Assembly: GCA_021776655.1 (NCBI GenBank)
Contig: JAJFFK010000002.1
Location: 62,001-126,000 of the forward strand
Direction of reading: 5' to 3'
From: Henriciella sp.
GTDB taxonomy: Bacteria; Pseudomonadota; Alphaproteobacteria; Caulobacterales; Hyphomonadaceae
Length of the DNA stretch: 64,000 bases
Position 1 is the stretch's first letter. Every line of letters begins with the position of its first letter. Shown piece after piece: positions 26,672 to 35,679 of this stretch. Under the pieces are notes generated by a model. It ran no database searches. It worked only from the letters and a program-made list of their open reading frames with translations, and was not told where the DNA came from. The position numbers were made by a program, and so were the translations under genes.

Positions 26672-27721
26672 TTATTTTGATCTTGCCATTTCCGCCATAC
26701 CAGCAGGTAAATCAAACTGGGCAATATAGCCTAATCTCTCCTGCGCCCGCTTGGTTGAGACAGCTGGCTCGGCGGCATACAAAGCCAACCTGCCCCGATC
26801 AGGCAAGGTCTGGCCTTGAGACGGCAGTCTTGCGCGGAAGCTGAGCGCGACACGATCAAACCGCTGACTCCCGACCGTCCGCCTCAACAATGCGCTGACA
26901 CGTGCCGCTACAGATGGGCTTCTGCCGGTTTGAGGCCCAGTTGGCGCAGGCAATTTGGCCTGCAACTGTGCCAAAGGAACATATTCAATTGCTCCCGTCC
27001 CGATCAGCCGAGCATGAGCCTCGAAGAACGCCCCCCAGGACGGCGTATCTGGCCCATTGATGATAAACCGCTCCTGCGCCAGGTCGGCGACACGCGCTGC
27101 CAGCAGAGCGGCGCTGACGACATCATCGACATATACAGCCGCGCACCTGCCGACAGGCTCAGGTAGCACAATCGGGCCTTTGCGCAGGGCGGCCTGCGGG
27201 GCAAGGGTCCACAATGCACTGCCTGGGCCGTAAACAATCGTCGGCTGCAGGATGGCCGCTGGCATATCGCCCTGCAGCAGCGCTCGCTCCATTGCGATCT
27301 TGGCCTGTCGGTATCCGCCGCCATCCGGCGTACTGATCGGCGAAGCCTCTGTGAGCTTGCCATTTGGCCAGTCGTCATAAACCACGATCGAGCTGGCATG
27401 GATGATCCGGTCCACACCGGCCTGCTGCGCGGCCGCATAGAGCGCACTGAAGGCTGCGAGATTATTATCGCCGCTGGCGCGCACATCATAGGCAAAATGA
27501 AACAGGACGGACTGATCTGTTAGGGCCTGTTCAAGTTTGCGTCCGGGCACAAGTTGGCAGACAACCACCTCGGCACCACGCGCCTCCAACTCGGATTTCC
27601 CATGCCGAGAGCGCAGCAGAACTGTCACAATCGCACCTATATCCAACAGCGCCGCAACCAGGCACTGGCCGATAAAGCCATTTGCGCCGGTGATCACCAC
27701 TTTAACACCGTTGAGTGCCAT
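26672..27721 (-). CDS. NAD-dependent epimerase/dehydratase family protein
   Basis: Extended short-chain dehydrogenase (about 349 residues). The Rossmann motif is VVITGANGFIGQCL, the catalytic region HASSIVVYDDW with YRQAK (Tyr-x-x-x-Lys), then LQPTIVYGPGS and YVDDVV. It probably modifies a nucleotide sugar. The start at 27721 places the glycine motif ten residues in, as usual; ATG 27769 would add a 16-residue leader of no known type and lacks a clear ribosome-binding site. It is divergent from the epimerase at 27902. The substrate cannot be read from sequence. Confidence 0.82.
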   Translation of the reverse strand: MALNGVKVVITGANGFIGQCLVAALLDIGAIVTVLLRSRHGKSELEARGAEVVVCQLVPGRKLEQALTDQSVLFHFAYDVRASGDNNLAAFSALYAAAQQAGVDRIIHASSIVVYDDWPNGKLTEASPISTPDGGGYRQAKIAMERALLQGDMPAAILQPTIVYGPGSALWTLAPQAALRKGPIVLPEPVGRCAAVYVDDVVSAALLAARVADLAQERFIINGPDTPSWGAFFEAHARLIGTGAIEYVPLAQLQAKLPAPTGPQTGRSPSVAARVSALLRRTVGSQRFDRVALSFRARLPSQGQTLPDRGRLALYAAEPAVSTKRAQERLGYIAQFDLPAGMAEMARSK

Positions 27722-27901
27722 TTTCTCTGCCAAGCCCCTAATCTTAATCTTCCTGCTGATCTCAGTCATGATGTTTGGTACGGTAATTGCTAAGACTTTT
27801 GCTATGGAATGTTGAACAAACCATGAGCCCTGGTCGGCATTTGCTGATTAACCTGCCTATGCTAATTTGGGTCTTGTTCAGATGAATATGTGTGAGGGAA
27901 C

Positions 27902-28885
27902 ATGCACGTCTTAATTACTGGTGGCGCCGGCTTTATCGGATCACACTTGGCCGAGCGTCTGATCGCGGATGGCCATCGTGTGACCGCGCTGGATGACCTG
28001 TCGACGGGCAGCCGCGACAATCTGGATGCGATCATCGATCATGACCAATTCAAACTGGTTGAAGGCTCGGTTCTCGACCGTGACCTGGTGCAGCAACTGG
28101 TTGGTGAATGCGATACAGTTTTCCACCTGGCTGCAGCGGTTGGCGTGAAGCTGATCATGGATGAGCCAAGCAAATCGATCCTGACCAATGTGACCGGCAC
28201 CGAGAATGTGCTGACAGCGGCGATTATTGGCAAGACGCCGACCTATATCGCCTCAACCTCGGAAGTTTACGGCAAGGCCTCGAAATTCCCATTCTGCGAA
28301 GATGATGATCTGACGATCGGATCAACCAAGAATTTGCGCTGGTCCTATGCCTGCGCCAAAACGCTGGATGAGTTCCTGTCGCTGGCCTATGCGCGCGAAG
28401 TTGATTTGCCGGTGGTTGTCCTGCGTTTCTTCAACACAACCGGCCCGCGCCAAACCGGACGCTATGGCATGGTCCTGCCAAACTTCGTGCAAAATGCGCT
28501 GGCGGGCAAACCCCTGTTCGTCCACGGCACGGGCGAGCAATCGCGGTGCTTTGGGCATGTGTTTGACGTGGTTGAAGCCTTGATGCGGTTGCTCAAAACA
28601 CCCGCCGCACGCGGTGAAGTTTACAATATCGGCACCGATCAGGAGGTCTCGATTATGGCGTTGGCGCAAAAGGTCGTTGCTGCAACCGGGTCAAATTCAG
28701 AGATCAAGCTTGTCCCCTATAGCAGCGTCTATCCCGAAGGGTTCGAGGACATGCAGCGCCGCCTGCCAAGCGTGGACAAGCTTCAGGCGGCCATCGATTT
28801 TCGACCAATGCGAACGCTGGATGAGATCATTGCCGACATTATCGCGGAAAAACGCGCGCTGATGGCGCTTGCAGCAGGGCGCTAG
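27902..28885 (+). CDS. Nucleotide-sugar epimerase/dehydratase (extended SDR)
   Basis: A 327-residue extended SDR. NAD motif ITGGAGFIGSHLAERL at the N terminus, ALDDLSTG after beta-2, FHLAAAVG, the catalytic STSEVYGK with SYACAK (Tyr-x-x-x-Lys), RFFNTTGPRQ, and a C-terminal substrate part with QSRCFGHVFDVVEAL. Closest in feel to UDP-glucuronate decarboxylase or UDP-glucose 4-epimerase. A GAGGGAAC site precedes the ATG. It is followed by the methyltransferase after 3 bp and heads a four-gene plus-strand run to 32665. Confidence 0.87.
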   Translation: MHVLITGGAGFIGSHLAERLIADGHRVTALDDLSTGSRDNLDAIIDHDQFKLVEGSVLDRDLVQQLVGECDTVFHLAAAVGVKLIMDEPSKSILTNVTGTENVLTAAIIGKTPTYIASTSEVYGKASKFPFCEDDDLTIGSTKNLRWSYACAKTLDEFLSLAYAREVDLPVVVLRFFNTTGPRQTGRYGMVLPNFVQNALAGKPLFVHGTGEQSRCFGHVFDVVEALMRLLKTPAARGEVYNIGTDQEVSIMALAQKVVAATGSNSEIKLVPYSSVYPEGFEDMQRRLPSVDKLQAAIDFRPMRTLDEIIADIIAEKRALMALAAGR

Positions 28886-28888
28886 ACC

Positions 28889-29671
28889 ATGACCCCGCTG
28901 GCTCGCCTCGAAAAGCTGACCCGTGATGTCGCAACCTTCATTCTGCCAGATGGTTTGCGCAAATGGGTGCGCAAGCAACAACGCCGACACAAACTGCAAT
29001 CAACCCCTGTCGGATCAGTTGATTTTGGCGGCTTACGGCGACTTTCGCCGATCAGCGCAGTGTTCGGCCAAGACCGTGATCTGGTCTCAATTGAGCGGTT
29101 TTATATCGAGGAATTTCTCGAACAGCATTGCGGCGACATTAAAGGGCGCTGCCTGGAAATGGGCGATCCGGCTTATATGACCAAGTTTGGCGGCGCATCA
29201 GTCAGTCAAGCCGATGTGCTGAATTATGTCGAGGGCAACCCGCAAGCAACAATTGTCGCCGACCTGACCGATGCGCCGCAGATCCCCGATAACAGCTTTG
29301 ACTGCATCATCATCACCCAGACCTTGCAGATGATATTCGAAGTCGATCAGGCCATTGCGACGCTTTTTCGTATCCTCAAACCCGGCGGGGTTGTCTTGTG
29401 CACCTCGCATGGCATGACCCGCGTTGCCCGGCGCGAAGGCGTCGATGATTGGGGCGAGTATTGGCATTTCACCACGCAATCGAAACGCCGTCTGTTTCAC
29501 GCCGCGTTCCCGAAAGATCAGGTTGAGGTCTCGACCGTCGGCAATGTCTTTACCTGTATCTGCAACCTGCACGGATTGGCCGCCAGCGAGGTCGACAAGA
29601 CTGAACTTGCCACCCATGATCCCAATTATGAAATGCTGGTTTTCGTGCGCGCGCAAAAGCCGCTTGCTTGA
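28889..29671 (+). CDS. Class I SAM-dependent methyltransferase
   Basis: A 260-residue methyltransferase. The SAM-binding region CLEMGDPAYMTKFG (motif I, degenerate glycine pattern) is followed by IVADLTDAPQIPDNSFDCIIITQTLQ, the acidic motif II/III typical of Methyltransf_11, and then RILKPGGVVLCTSHG. It probably methylates a sugar or glycan end. The stop overlaps the start of the next gene (TGATG). Its place in the epimerase-methyltransferase-GT-C-GMC run suggests action on the same glycan. Confidence 0.83.
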   Translation: MTPLARLEKLTRDVATFILPDGLRKWVRKQQRRHKLQSTPVGSVDFGGLRRLSPISAVFGQDRDLVSIERFYIEEFLEQHCGDIKGRCLEMGDPAYMTKFGGASVSQADVLNYVEGNPQATIVADLTDAPQIPDNSFDCIIITQTLQMIFEVDQAIATLFRILKPGGVVLCTSHGMTRVARREGVDDWGEYWHFTTQSKRRLFHAAFPKDQVEVSTVGNVFTCICNLHGLAASEVDKTELATHDPNYEMLVFVRAQKPLA

Positions 29672-31131
29672 TGGTAGACCCGCTTACACGCCGCGAATAT
29701 TATGGCCTGAGCGCGATCATGCTGCTCGCACTGGGCCTGCGCATATGGGGCCTGAACGCGCCGCTATGGTATGACGAAATCCTGACACTTGAGACGCACA
29801 TTTCCCTGCCCTGGGATGAGATGATGCAAACCTATTCGATGAACCATCATTATCTGTTCAGCCTGCAAGCCAAGCTGATGACGGTGTTGTTTGGCGAGAC
29901 CGCCTGGGCGGTGCGTCTGCCGGCTATGCTGTTTGGGCTCGGCTCGATTGCCACGGTCTGCTGGCTGGCGCGTGATCTGGCCGGGCGCAAGGTTGCGCTT
30001 GTTACAGCCCTCCTCCTCGCCATCTCGTTTCACCATATCTGGTTTTCGCAGAATGCACGCGGGTATACAGAGCTGGCCTTCTGGAGCAGCCTCGGGATGA
30101 TTTTCTTCCTGCACGGGCTGCGCGCGCCGTCGCTGAAGATATGGCTCGGCTATGGCTTGTGTCTCGCGCTGGCCGTCGCCACCCACCTGACCGGGGCATT
30201 CTTCTTTTTCGCGCAAGGCCTGGTCTGGCTTGTGCTGGCTGTGCGCGCCTTACCGTCGAAAGGCATGAAAAATCCGCTCATAATCCTGCCAGCACTTGGC
30301 TATCTGCTCGGCAGCGCATTGGCGCTTGCCTTCTACGCACCGATCCTCGCCAGCGTGTTTGAGGTTGCGGCCAATGTGGCTCAAACCTCCTCAGCTGATG
30401 TCATGCAGGAATACCAGAACCCGCTCTGGACGATCATCGAAGCGGTCCGTACCGGCATTGGCGCAATGGGGCCACTGGTCGGCGTGATCGCACTGGGTGT
30501 CCTGGCGCTTGTGGGATTGGGTAGCCGGGAATTGTGGGCGTCAGATAAAGGCAAGCTGTTCACGATCACCGTCGGGCTGCATATCGTCCTCACCATGGTG
30601 CTCCTGTCAGCGCTTGGCATGCGTATCTGGCCGCGATTCTTCTTTGTGGATATCGGGTTTCTGATGCTGCTGATCGTGCTCGGGGTTCAGGCTTTGACGC
30701 AAATGTTTGCCAGCCTCATCAAGCGTGTACCCCGGTCGCCGCTTTTCGCAATATCAGTGCTCGCGATGGTGCTCGTCTCCGGCGCTTTGGCCGCACGCAA
30801 TTACACAGCGCCCAAGCAGAATTTCGCGGGCGCGTACGGTCTCGTGCAGGCCGAGCGTCAGAATGCAGACCGGGTCTATGCAATTGGCGTCGCTGCTACA
30901 GTATTCAATGGTTATTACGATGCCAACTGGACCCCCATAGAGGACAGCTCGCAGTTTGAGACCGCGATAGCACAGCCCGGTCCGGCCTATTTCATTGTCG
31001 CCTTTCCAGCGCGATACTTCCGCGTCATCCCGCAAATGGACGACCTGGCAGAGGACGGCTCTTTGCAACTGGTCAAGCGCTTCCCCGGTACGCTGGGCGA
31101 CGGCGCTGTGCTGGTGTTGAGGCGCGATTGA
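29671..31131 (+). CDS. ArnT/PMT-like GT-C glycosyltransferase
   Basis: A 486-residue membrane enzyme with about 12 hydrophobic segments. The first extracytoplasmic loop carries the acidic pair in LWYDEILTLE, the catalytic signature of ArnT/PMT-family enzymes, and FHHIWFSQNARGY lies in the second loop. It transfers a sugar from a polyprenyl-phosphate donor in the periplasm. Start coupled to the preceding stop. Paired here with a methyltransferase and a GMC oxidoreductase. Confidence 0.85.
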   Translation: MVDPLTRREYYGLSAIMLLALGLRIWGLNAPLWYDEILTLETHISLPWDEMMQTYSMNHHYLFSLQAKLMTVLFGETAWAVRLPAMLFGLGSIATVCWLARDLAGRKVALVTALLLAISFHHIWFSQNARGYTELAFWSSLGMIFFLHGLRAPSLKIWLGYGLCLALAVATHLTGAFFFFAQGLVWLVLAVRALPSKGMKNPLIILPALGYLLGSALALAFYAPILASVFEVAANVAQTSSADVMQEYQNPLWTIIEAVRTGIGAMGPLVGVIALGVLALVGLGSRELWASDKGKLFTITVGLHIVLTMVLLSALGMRIWPRFFFVDIGFLMLLIVLGVQALTQMFASLIKRVPRSPLFAISVLAMVLVSGALAARNYTAPKQNFAGAYGLVQAERQNADRVYAIGVAATVFNGYYDANWTPIEDSSQFETAIAQPGPAYFIVAFPARYFRVIPQMDDLAEDGSLQLVKRFPGTLGDGAVLVLRRD

Positions 31132-31132
31132 T

Positions 31133-32665
31133 ATGGATATTATCGTCGGTTCAGGGCCTTCAGGGCTCGCAGTGACGACAGCTTTGCTGGCGCGTGGCCG
31201 CCGCGTCACGATGCTGGATGGCGGCGAAACGCTGGATGCAGCCACTCTCGCGCGGCAAGAGGCGATGGCCTCTACGCCGCCAAACGCCTGGACAAAGACG
31301 CAGATCGACGACTGGCAGGCCCCGCAATTTGCCGCCAAACCGGGACTCTCACGCCGCTATGGATCAGACCATGCGCAATGCCCGCCAGAACGTACACTGC
31401 AAGACAGCGCCGACGGGTTCGCTCTGCGCGCCTCCCACGCGGTCGGCGGGCTGTCAAATGTCTGGGGCGCGGCGGTCCTGCCAAGCCGCCAAAGCGATAT
31501 CAAGGACTGGCCAATCCATATCGATGATCTTGCCCCCCACTACAAATCGGTCGCAGATATAATGCCAATCTCGGGACGCCAAGACCGATTGGAACAGCTT
31601 TTCCCCGCCGCTTCAATGACCGGAAAGACCGCTCTGAAACCAGGCCCACAAGGACGTCGATTGCTGGCGAAGCTCGACAGTCTAGGTGAGGCATTGGCGA
31701 ATGACGGCGTGCATGTTGGCCAAGCCCGCCAAGCGGTTGCAGATGATTGCCAATATTGCGGCATGTGCCTGCATGGCTGCCCGTGGAGCCAGATATTCTC
31801 GGCCCGTCACGGCTTGGAAACATTGAGGGCCAACTCAAACTTTACCTATCTGCCCGGCCGTCTGGTCAGGCAGTTTTCAGACACCGGCGACGGCGTTGAC
31901 CTGTATCTGAAAGACGGCACTTGCCTACAGGGCGAGCGCCTGTTCCTTGGTGCCGGTGTACTCGAAACGGCACGCATCGTCCTGACATCGCAGCCCGCCC
32001 CAGACCAGAAGCTGACCCTGCGCGACAGCCAGCATTTCTTCTTGCCGTTTTTGCATAGCTGGAAGGCCGATGGCCGCCCTGAAACCGACCCGCATCACAC
32101 CCTGACCGAGGCGTTTATCGAGATCGACGACCCGCTTGTGTCGCCCTTCCTTACCCATACGCAAATCTATGGTTGGAACGGGTTCTACGCGCGCGAAATG
32201 ATCGCCAATTATGGCTCAAAACTGCCCGGTAGTGGGCCTTTGTTTCGCGCGCTTTCGCGCCGCCTGATGGTCGCGCAAACTTTCCTGCACTCTGATCACT
32301 CGTCAACAATCAAGCTACAATTGGGCCAAGCCAGCACCAAGCTGTCAGTGACCCATGAAGACAATTCTGAAACCAGCCGGGTTATCGCTGCGGCCAAAGC
32401 AAAGCTGGCTAAATCGCTGCGCCGCGCCGGGCTTCATGCCCTGACCTTTGCCACACGGGCAGGCGCGCCCGGCTCAAGCTTTCATAGCGGCGCAACATTG
32501 CCAATGTCGGCCGCGCCAACCGGCCTGCAAACCGATACGTCCGGGCGCTTGGCCGGGTCAAGCCGGGTGCACGTGGTGGATGCCTCTGTCCTGCCTTCAA
32601 TACCCGCCACGACGATCACCTTCACCGTCATGGCCAATGCCCACCGGATTGGTATGCTGGCCTAG
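31133..32665 (+). CDS. GMC-family oxidoreductase with cysteine cluster
   Basis: FAD-dependent alcohol/sugar dehydrogenase of 510 residues. FAD motif IIVGSGPSGLAVTTALL at the extreme N terminus, SHAVGGLSNVWGAA (GMC signature region), a cysteine cluster CQYCGMCLHGC near residue 205, and the C-terminal GMC block VVDASVLPSIPATTITFTVMA. The missing signal peptide suggests a cytosolic enzyme. The cysteine cluster resembles ferredoxin-like Fe-S ligation seen in some GMC dehydrogenases; an Fe-S centre is inferred. Last in the plus-strand run, 1 bp after the GT-C gene. Confidence 0.85.
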   Translation: MDIIVGSGPSGLAVTTALLARGRRVTMLDGGETLDAATLARQEAMASTPPNAWTKTQIDDWQAPQFAAKPGLSRRYGSDHAQCPPERTLQDSADGFALRASHAVGGLSNVWGAAVLPSRQSDIKDWPIHIDDLAPHYKSVADIMPISGRQDRLEQLFPAASMTGKTALKPGPQGRRLLAKLDSLGEALANDGVHVGQARQAVADDCQYCGMCLHGCPWSQIFSARHGLETLRANSNFTYLPGRLVRQFSDTGDGVDLYLKDGTCLQGERLFLGAGVLETARIVLTSQPAPDQKLTLRDSQHFFLPFLHSWKADGRPETDPHHTLTEAFIEIDDPLVSPFLTHTQIYGWNGFYAREMIANYGSKLPGSGPLFRALSRRLMVAQTFLHSDHSSTIKLQLGQASTKLSVTHEDNSETSRVIAAAKAKLAKSLRRAGLHALTFATRAGAPGSSFHSGATLPMSAAPTGLQTDTSGRLAGSSRVHVVDASVLPSIPATTITFTVMANAHRIGMLA

Positions 32666-32802
32666 GCTCAAGCGCGGGCGTTAGACACACTTTCCCCCGC
32701 TCCCGCCCTACTGCTTTGCTTGGCTGCAACTCATAAACCAACTCGTAGGGTGCAATGAGCCTATGCGAATTGCACCAACCCCGCGCCCGGCTGCCGCCTC
32801 TC

Positions 32803-32902
32803 CTTTGCCCCGCGCTAAGACGCTGCGCGTCACGCGGGGCGAAGCAGGTTCCGTATCGGGCTTCGCCCTCACCCACGGGTGTCATGAACCGGGCTCAGGG
32901 CT
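32803..32902 (+). repeat. Family-A dispersed repeat, tandem copy 1
   Basis: CTTTGCCCCGCGCTAAG, hairpin around ACGCTGCGCGT, GCAGGTTCCG, CATGAACCGGGCTCAGGGCT. It shares the 31-bp exact match with 5804-5834. Confidence 0.85.
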
Positions 32903-32989
32903 CTGGTTTTATCCCGCGCTAAGCGCCTTGCGGCGCACGCGGGACAGCAGGTTCCGTTCGCTGCGCGAACATGAACCAAGCTCAGGGCT
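32901..32989 (+). repeat. Family-A dispersed repeat, tandem copy 2
   Basis: CTCTGGTTTTATCCCGCGCT, hairpin around GCGCCTTGCGGCGC, GCAGGTTCCG, CATGAACCAAGCTCAGGGCT. Directly follows copy 1, head to tail. Confidence 0.85.
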
Positions 32990-33011
32990 GTTTTTCTCTC
33001 CCTCACCCTCC

Positions 33012-33056
33012 CTTGTCATCCCGGATATTTGCAAACGCAAATTCCGGGATGACAAG
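33012..33056. repeat. Family-B palindrome, compact copy
   Basis: CTTGTCATCCCGGA...TCCGGGATGACAAG, a 45-bp near-perfect inverted repeat with ATTTGCAAACGCAAAT in the centre. It lies 63 bp past the stop of the minus-strand GT4 gene and could act as its transcript end. Confidence 0.85.
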
Positions 33057-33118
33057 ACCAGCCACAATCAAGCTGACATCAAAAATACCGAAACCCGGAA
33101 GATAACGGGTTTGGAGGC

Positions 33119-34387
33119 CTAGCCAGACCCGTTTTCGAACGCGCCTGCTTCGAACGCCTTGGCGAGGTTTGCGTCGCCGCGCCGGCGCGCCGCCTTGGCC
33201 AGTTCAGCGCCGTAAGCTTGCAATACACGGTCTTCGCGCCAGTATTGCTCAAACCCACGCCGCGCTGATTGACCGTGACGGGTACGCCAGTCAGGATCGA
33301 TCTGAACCGTCTGCATCGCTTGCCGCAACTCGTTCTCTGTTTCAAACAGGACTCCGCCTTGCGCCTTCTCAATAATTTCTGGAAACGGGCCGAGACGGCG
33401 CGCGATCACCGGTGTGCCCAGCCTGAAACTCTCGATCAGGATGATCCCGAACGTTTCATAGCATATAGACGGCACGATCAGGCCAAGTGCACCGCGATAA
33501 TACGCCGTCAATTCGTCCAGCGGTTTGCGGCCAAGAAACTTGACCCGGTCATTGCTTGCTGCCAGCGCTTTCAGCTCATTGGAATAATCGCCATCCCCCA
33601 GGATCAGGAGGTCCGCGTCGGGATATTTGTCAAAGGCCGGGAAGACATCCTGCAGGCCCTTGATCTTCTCAAGCCGCCCAACAAACAGGAAATAAGGCCG
33701 TTCGTGCTGCGCCGGCTCGGGCATATCCGCCGGGTCCATATCCGGCAGGAAGTAAGGCAGCACGGTCATTTCCTGACGCAGGCCAAACGTCTCGTGCATG
33801 GATTTAGAAAATTCGCTTTTGGCAATCAGCAGGTCGATCTGATCGAGCTTGCGGTCCAACAGCCCGGTATAACGCCAGGCTTGCGGTGGGCGCTTGTAAG
33901 ACAAGGTGCAACGCAAGCATTGCTGACCGTCGCATAGCTCTTGGTTATAGCGCCACAAGACGTGCATCGGACAGACCAGCCAATGCTCGTGTGCTTCATA
34001 GATCTTCAAGCCCTGCCCCAGGTCCAACAGGCCCGGCCCACCGACAAGCGAGGTGTTATTGTGCCAGATAATATCGTAATCACCCTGCTCCAGGATCGCC
34101 TTGATCTGGCGGCCATGCACAACCGGGCGACCGATCTGCTGGGTTAGCAGGTTTGATACGGTATTCAGGCGGCTCGACAGACCTATCGTATGGACACCGT
34201 CATCGGCCACGCACACGTCTGCCACTTTGCCGCCGCCGGTCACAAACGCGTCGATATCATGCACCACAGTGATCTGGTGGCCACGCGCAGCCAGCGCCTG
34301 CGCCATACGCTGCACCCCCACCGCATCGCCGCCAAACGAATAAGGCGGGTAGAAGGTCGTGAACATGATGATGCGTAAGGATTTCAT
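33119..34387 (-). CDS. GT4-family glycosyltransferase
   Basis: GT-B fold enzyme of about 422 residues. N-terminal MKSLRIIMFTTFYPPYSFGGDAVGVQRMA is typical of GT4, with its glycine-rich acceptor loop. The C-terminal donor domain has FVGRLEKIKGLQDVF, LLILGDGDY, and the E-x7-E motif in SICYETFGIILIESFRLGTPVIA. A central CPMHVLWRYNQELCDGQQCLRC stretch is Cys-rich, seen in some GT4 proteins. The start at 34387 lacks a good ribosome-binding site. Cytosolic; adds a sugar to a lipid-linked intermediate. Confidence 0.87.
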   Translation of the reverse strand: MKSLRIIMFTTFYPPYSFGGDAVGVQRMAQALAARGHQITVVHDIDAFVTGGGKVADVCVADDGVHTIGLSSRLNTVSNLLTQQIGRPVVHGRQIKAILEQGDYDIIWHNNTSLVGGPGLLDLGQGLKIYEAHEHWLVCPMHVLWRYNQELCDGQQCLRCTLSYKRPPQAWRYTGLLDRKLDQIDLLIAKSEFSKSMHETFGLRQEMTVLPYFLPDMDPADMPEPAQHERPYFLFVGRLEKIKGLQDVFPAFDKYPDADLLILGDGDYSNELKALAASNDRVKFLGRKPLDELTAYYRGALGLIVPSICYETFGIILIESFRLGTPVIARRLGPFPEIIEKAQGGVLFETENELRQAMQTVQIDPDWRTRHGQSARRGFEQYWREDRVLQAYGAELAKAARRRGDANLAKAFEAGAFENGSG

Positions 34388-34563
34388 CGGTGAACTCGTA
34401 TCTGAATTAAGCCATAACGCCGCCACGGGTGACCCTAGCACGCAGCTTGCATAATGATGGAACTGTCAGGCGAACTAAGGCAAGACGGTGAAAATTTATT
34501 GAAGACCCGGCTTGTAAGCGTCAGTACACCCCTTCGAATGCGAAGGTCAAAAAGGACAAATCG

Positions 34564-35679
34564 TTGCGCATCATCCAGTTCTGTACGAATTACTACAAAG
34601 GCGGCGGGATCCAGACGCACGCCATCGATCTTGTGAACTGGCTGCGTGCACAAGGCCACGAGGTGGCTTTCGCTGGTGAACCGATCCGCGCGATGATTGA
34701 TACAGATGCGCCTGATTTTATCCCTTTGCCGATGGCGAAAGTATCGCGCAATGATGGCAATGTGATCTTTCGGACCGCAGCCTTGCTGCACAGCGCCTTC
34801 AAGCTGCGCCGCGCCATTTCACGCCATCCGGTTGATCTTATTCACACCCATGAAACCGCGCCTGCCATGGTCGCGCGTCTGGCGGTACTGGGCAAGAATA
34901 TCCCGGTGGTGATGACTTTTCACGGCTCGGCGCCAGACCGCATTCCCAGTGCCGCACGGATTGGCCGGTATTGCGCTGATCTTGTCGCCTCGCCGAGCCG
35001 GATTTCACTCGACGCTCTGATTGCAAATGGCGTGAACTCGGAAAAGACCATGGTGCTTGGTCTTGGTATCAAACCCCTGCCCGAGAGCTCACCAGATGAG
35101 ATTGCAGCTTTACGCGCAGACTATCTGTCTGATCCAGACGGCGCAATTGTGTTCAGCCCGTCGCGCCTCGCCCCGCAAAAAGGCATCGACATCATGATCG
35201 AGGTGGCGCGGCGTGTGACCGCCAAGCATCCAGGAACAATGTTTATTGTCGCTGGTGGTGGCCTGCTAACCGGGCAAGTTGAAGACTGGGCTCGCGCGGC
35301 TGGAGTTGGCGACAATATGCGCTTCCTCGGGCCCATCGATACGGTTCCGGCGCATTTGAGAGCGGCTGACATATTTCTCCTGACCTCACGCTGGGAAGCC
35401 TTGCCGATTTCGATTGTCGAAGCGTTTCGGGCGGGGCTACCTGTGATCGCAACCGATTGCGGCGGGGTCTCGGAACTGGTCGATGAACAGGTCGGAACCC
35501 TTTGCCCGGTTGAAGATGTTGAGGCTTTGACCCAGACGGTGCTGGATTATCTGGAACGCCCTGACCTGCGCGCCAGAAAAGGTGTCGCCGCGCTGGAACG
35601 CAGCCGCGATGACCGGTTTGATCCGCAAGCAGTGCACCAGCAGTTTGCACGCGTATATCAGGCGCTCATCACACGCTAA
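34564..35679 (+). CDS. GT4-family glycosyltransferase (TTG start)
   Basis: GT-B enzyme of 371 residues. N-terminal MRIIQFCTNYYKGGGIQTHA (acceptor loop), LIHTHETAPAMVARLA, then the donor domain SPSRLAPQKGIDIMIEVARR, FIVAGGG, and E-x7-E in SRWEALPISIVEAFRAGLPVIATDCGG. TTG 34564 is the only start that keeps the glycine loop, and it has AAAAAGGAC upstream. Divergent from the GT4 at 33119 and overlapping the convergent Wzx gene by 4 bp. Confidence 0.88.
   Translation: MRIIQFCTNYYKGGGIQTHAIDLVNWLRAQGHEVAFAGEPIRAMIDTDAPDFIPLPMAKVSRNDGNVIFRTAALLHSAFKLRRAISRHPVDLIHTHETAPAMVARLAVLGKNIPVVMTFHGSAPDRIPSAARIGRYCADLVASPSRISLDALIANGVNSEKTMVLGLGIKPLPESSPDEIAALRADYLSDPDGAIVFSPSRLAPQKGIDIMIEVARRVTAKHPGTMFIVAGGGLLTGQVEDWARAAGVGDNMRFLGPIDTVPAHLRAADIFLLTSRWEALPISIVEAFRAGLPVIATDCGGVSELVDEQVGTLCPVEDVEALTQTVLDYLERPDLRARKGVAALERSRDDRFDPQAVHQQFARVYQALITR

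Larger units (their letters stand above)
32666..33118. other. Repeat-rich intergenic region
   Basis: About 450 bp between convergent units, with no credible gene. It holds two tandem family-A repeats (32803-32902 and 32901-32989) and a compact family-B palindrome (33012-33056). A protein-like frame here is entirely made of repeat sequence. Confidence 0.75.

Noticed and set aside
32763-33122. 119-codon frame between the GMC and GT4 genes
   Set aside because: Made almost entirely of family-A and family-B repeats.
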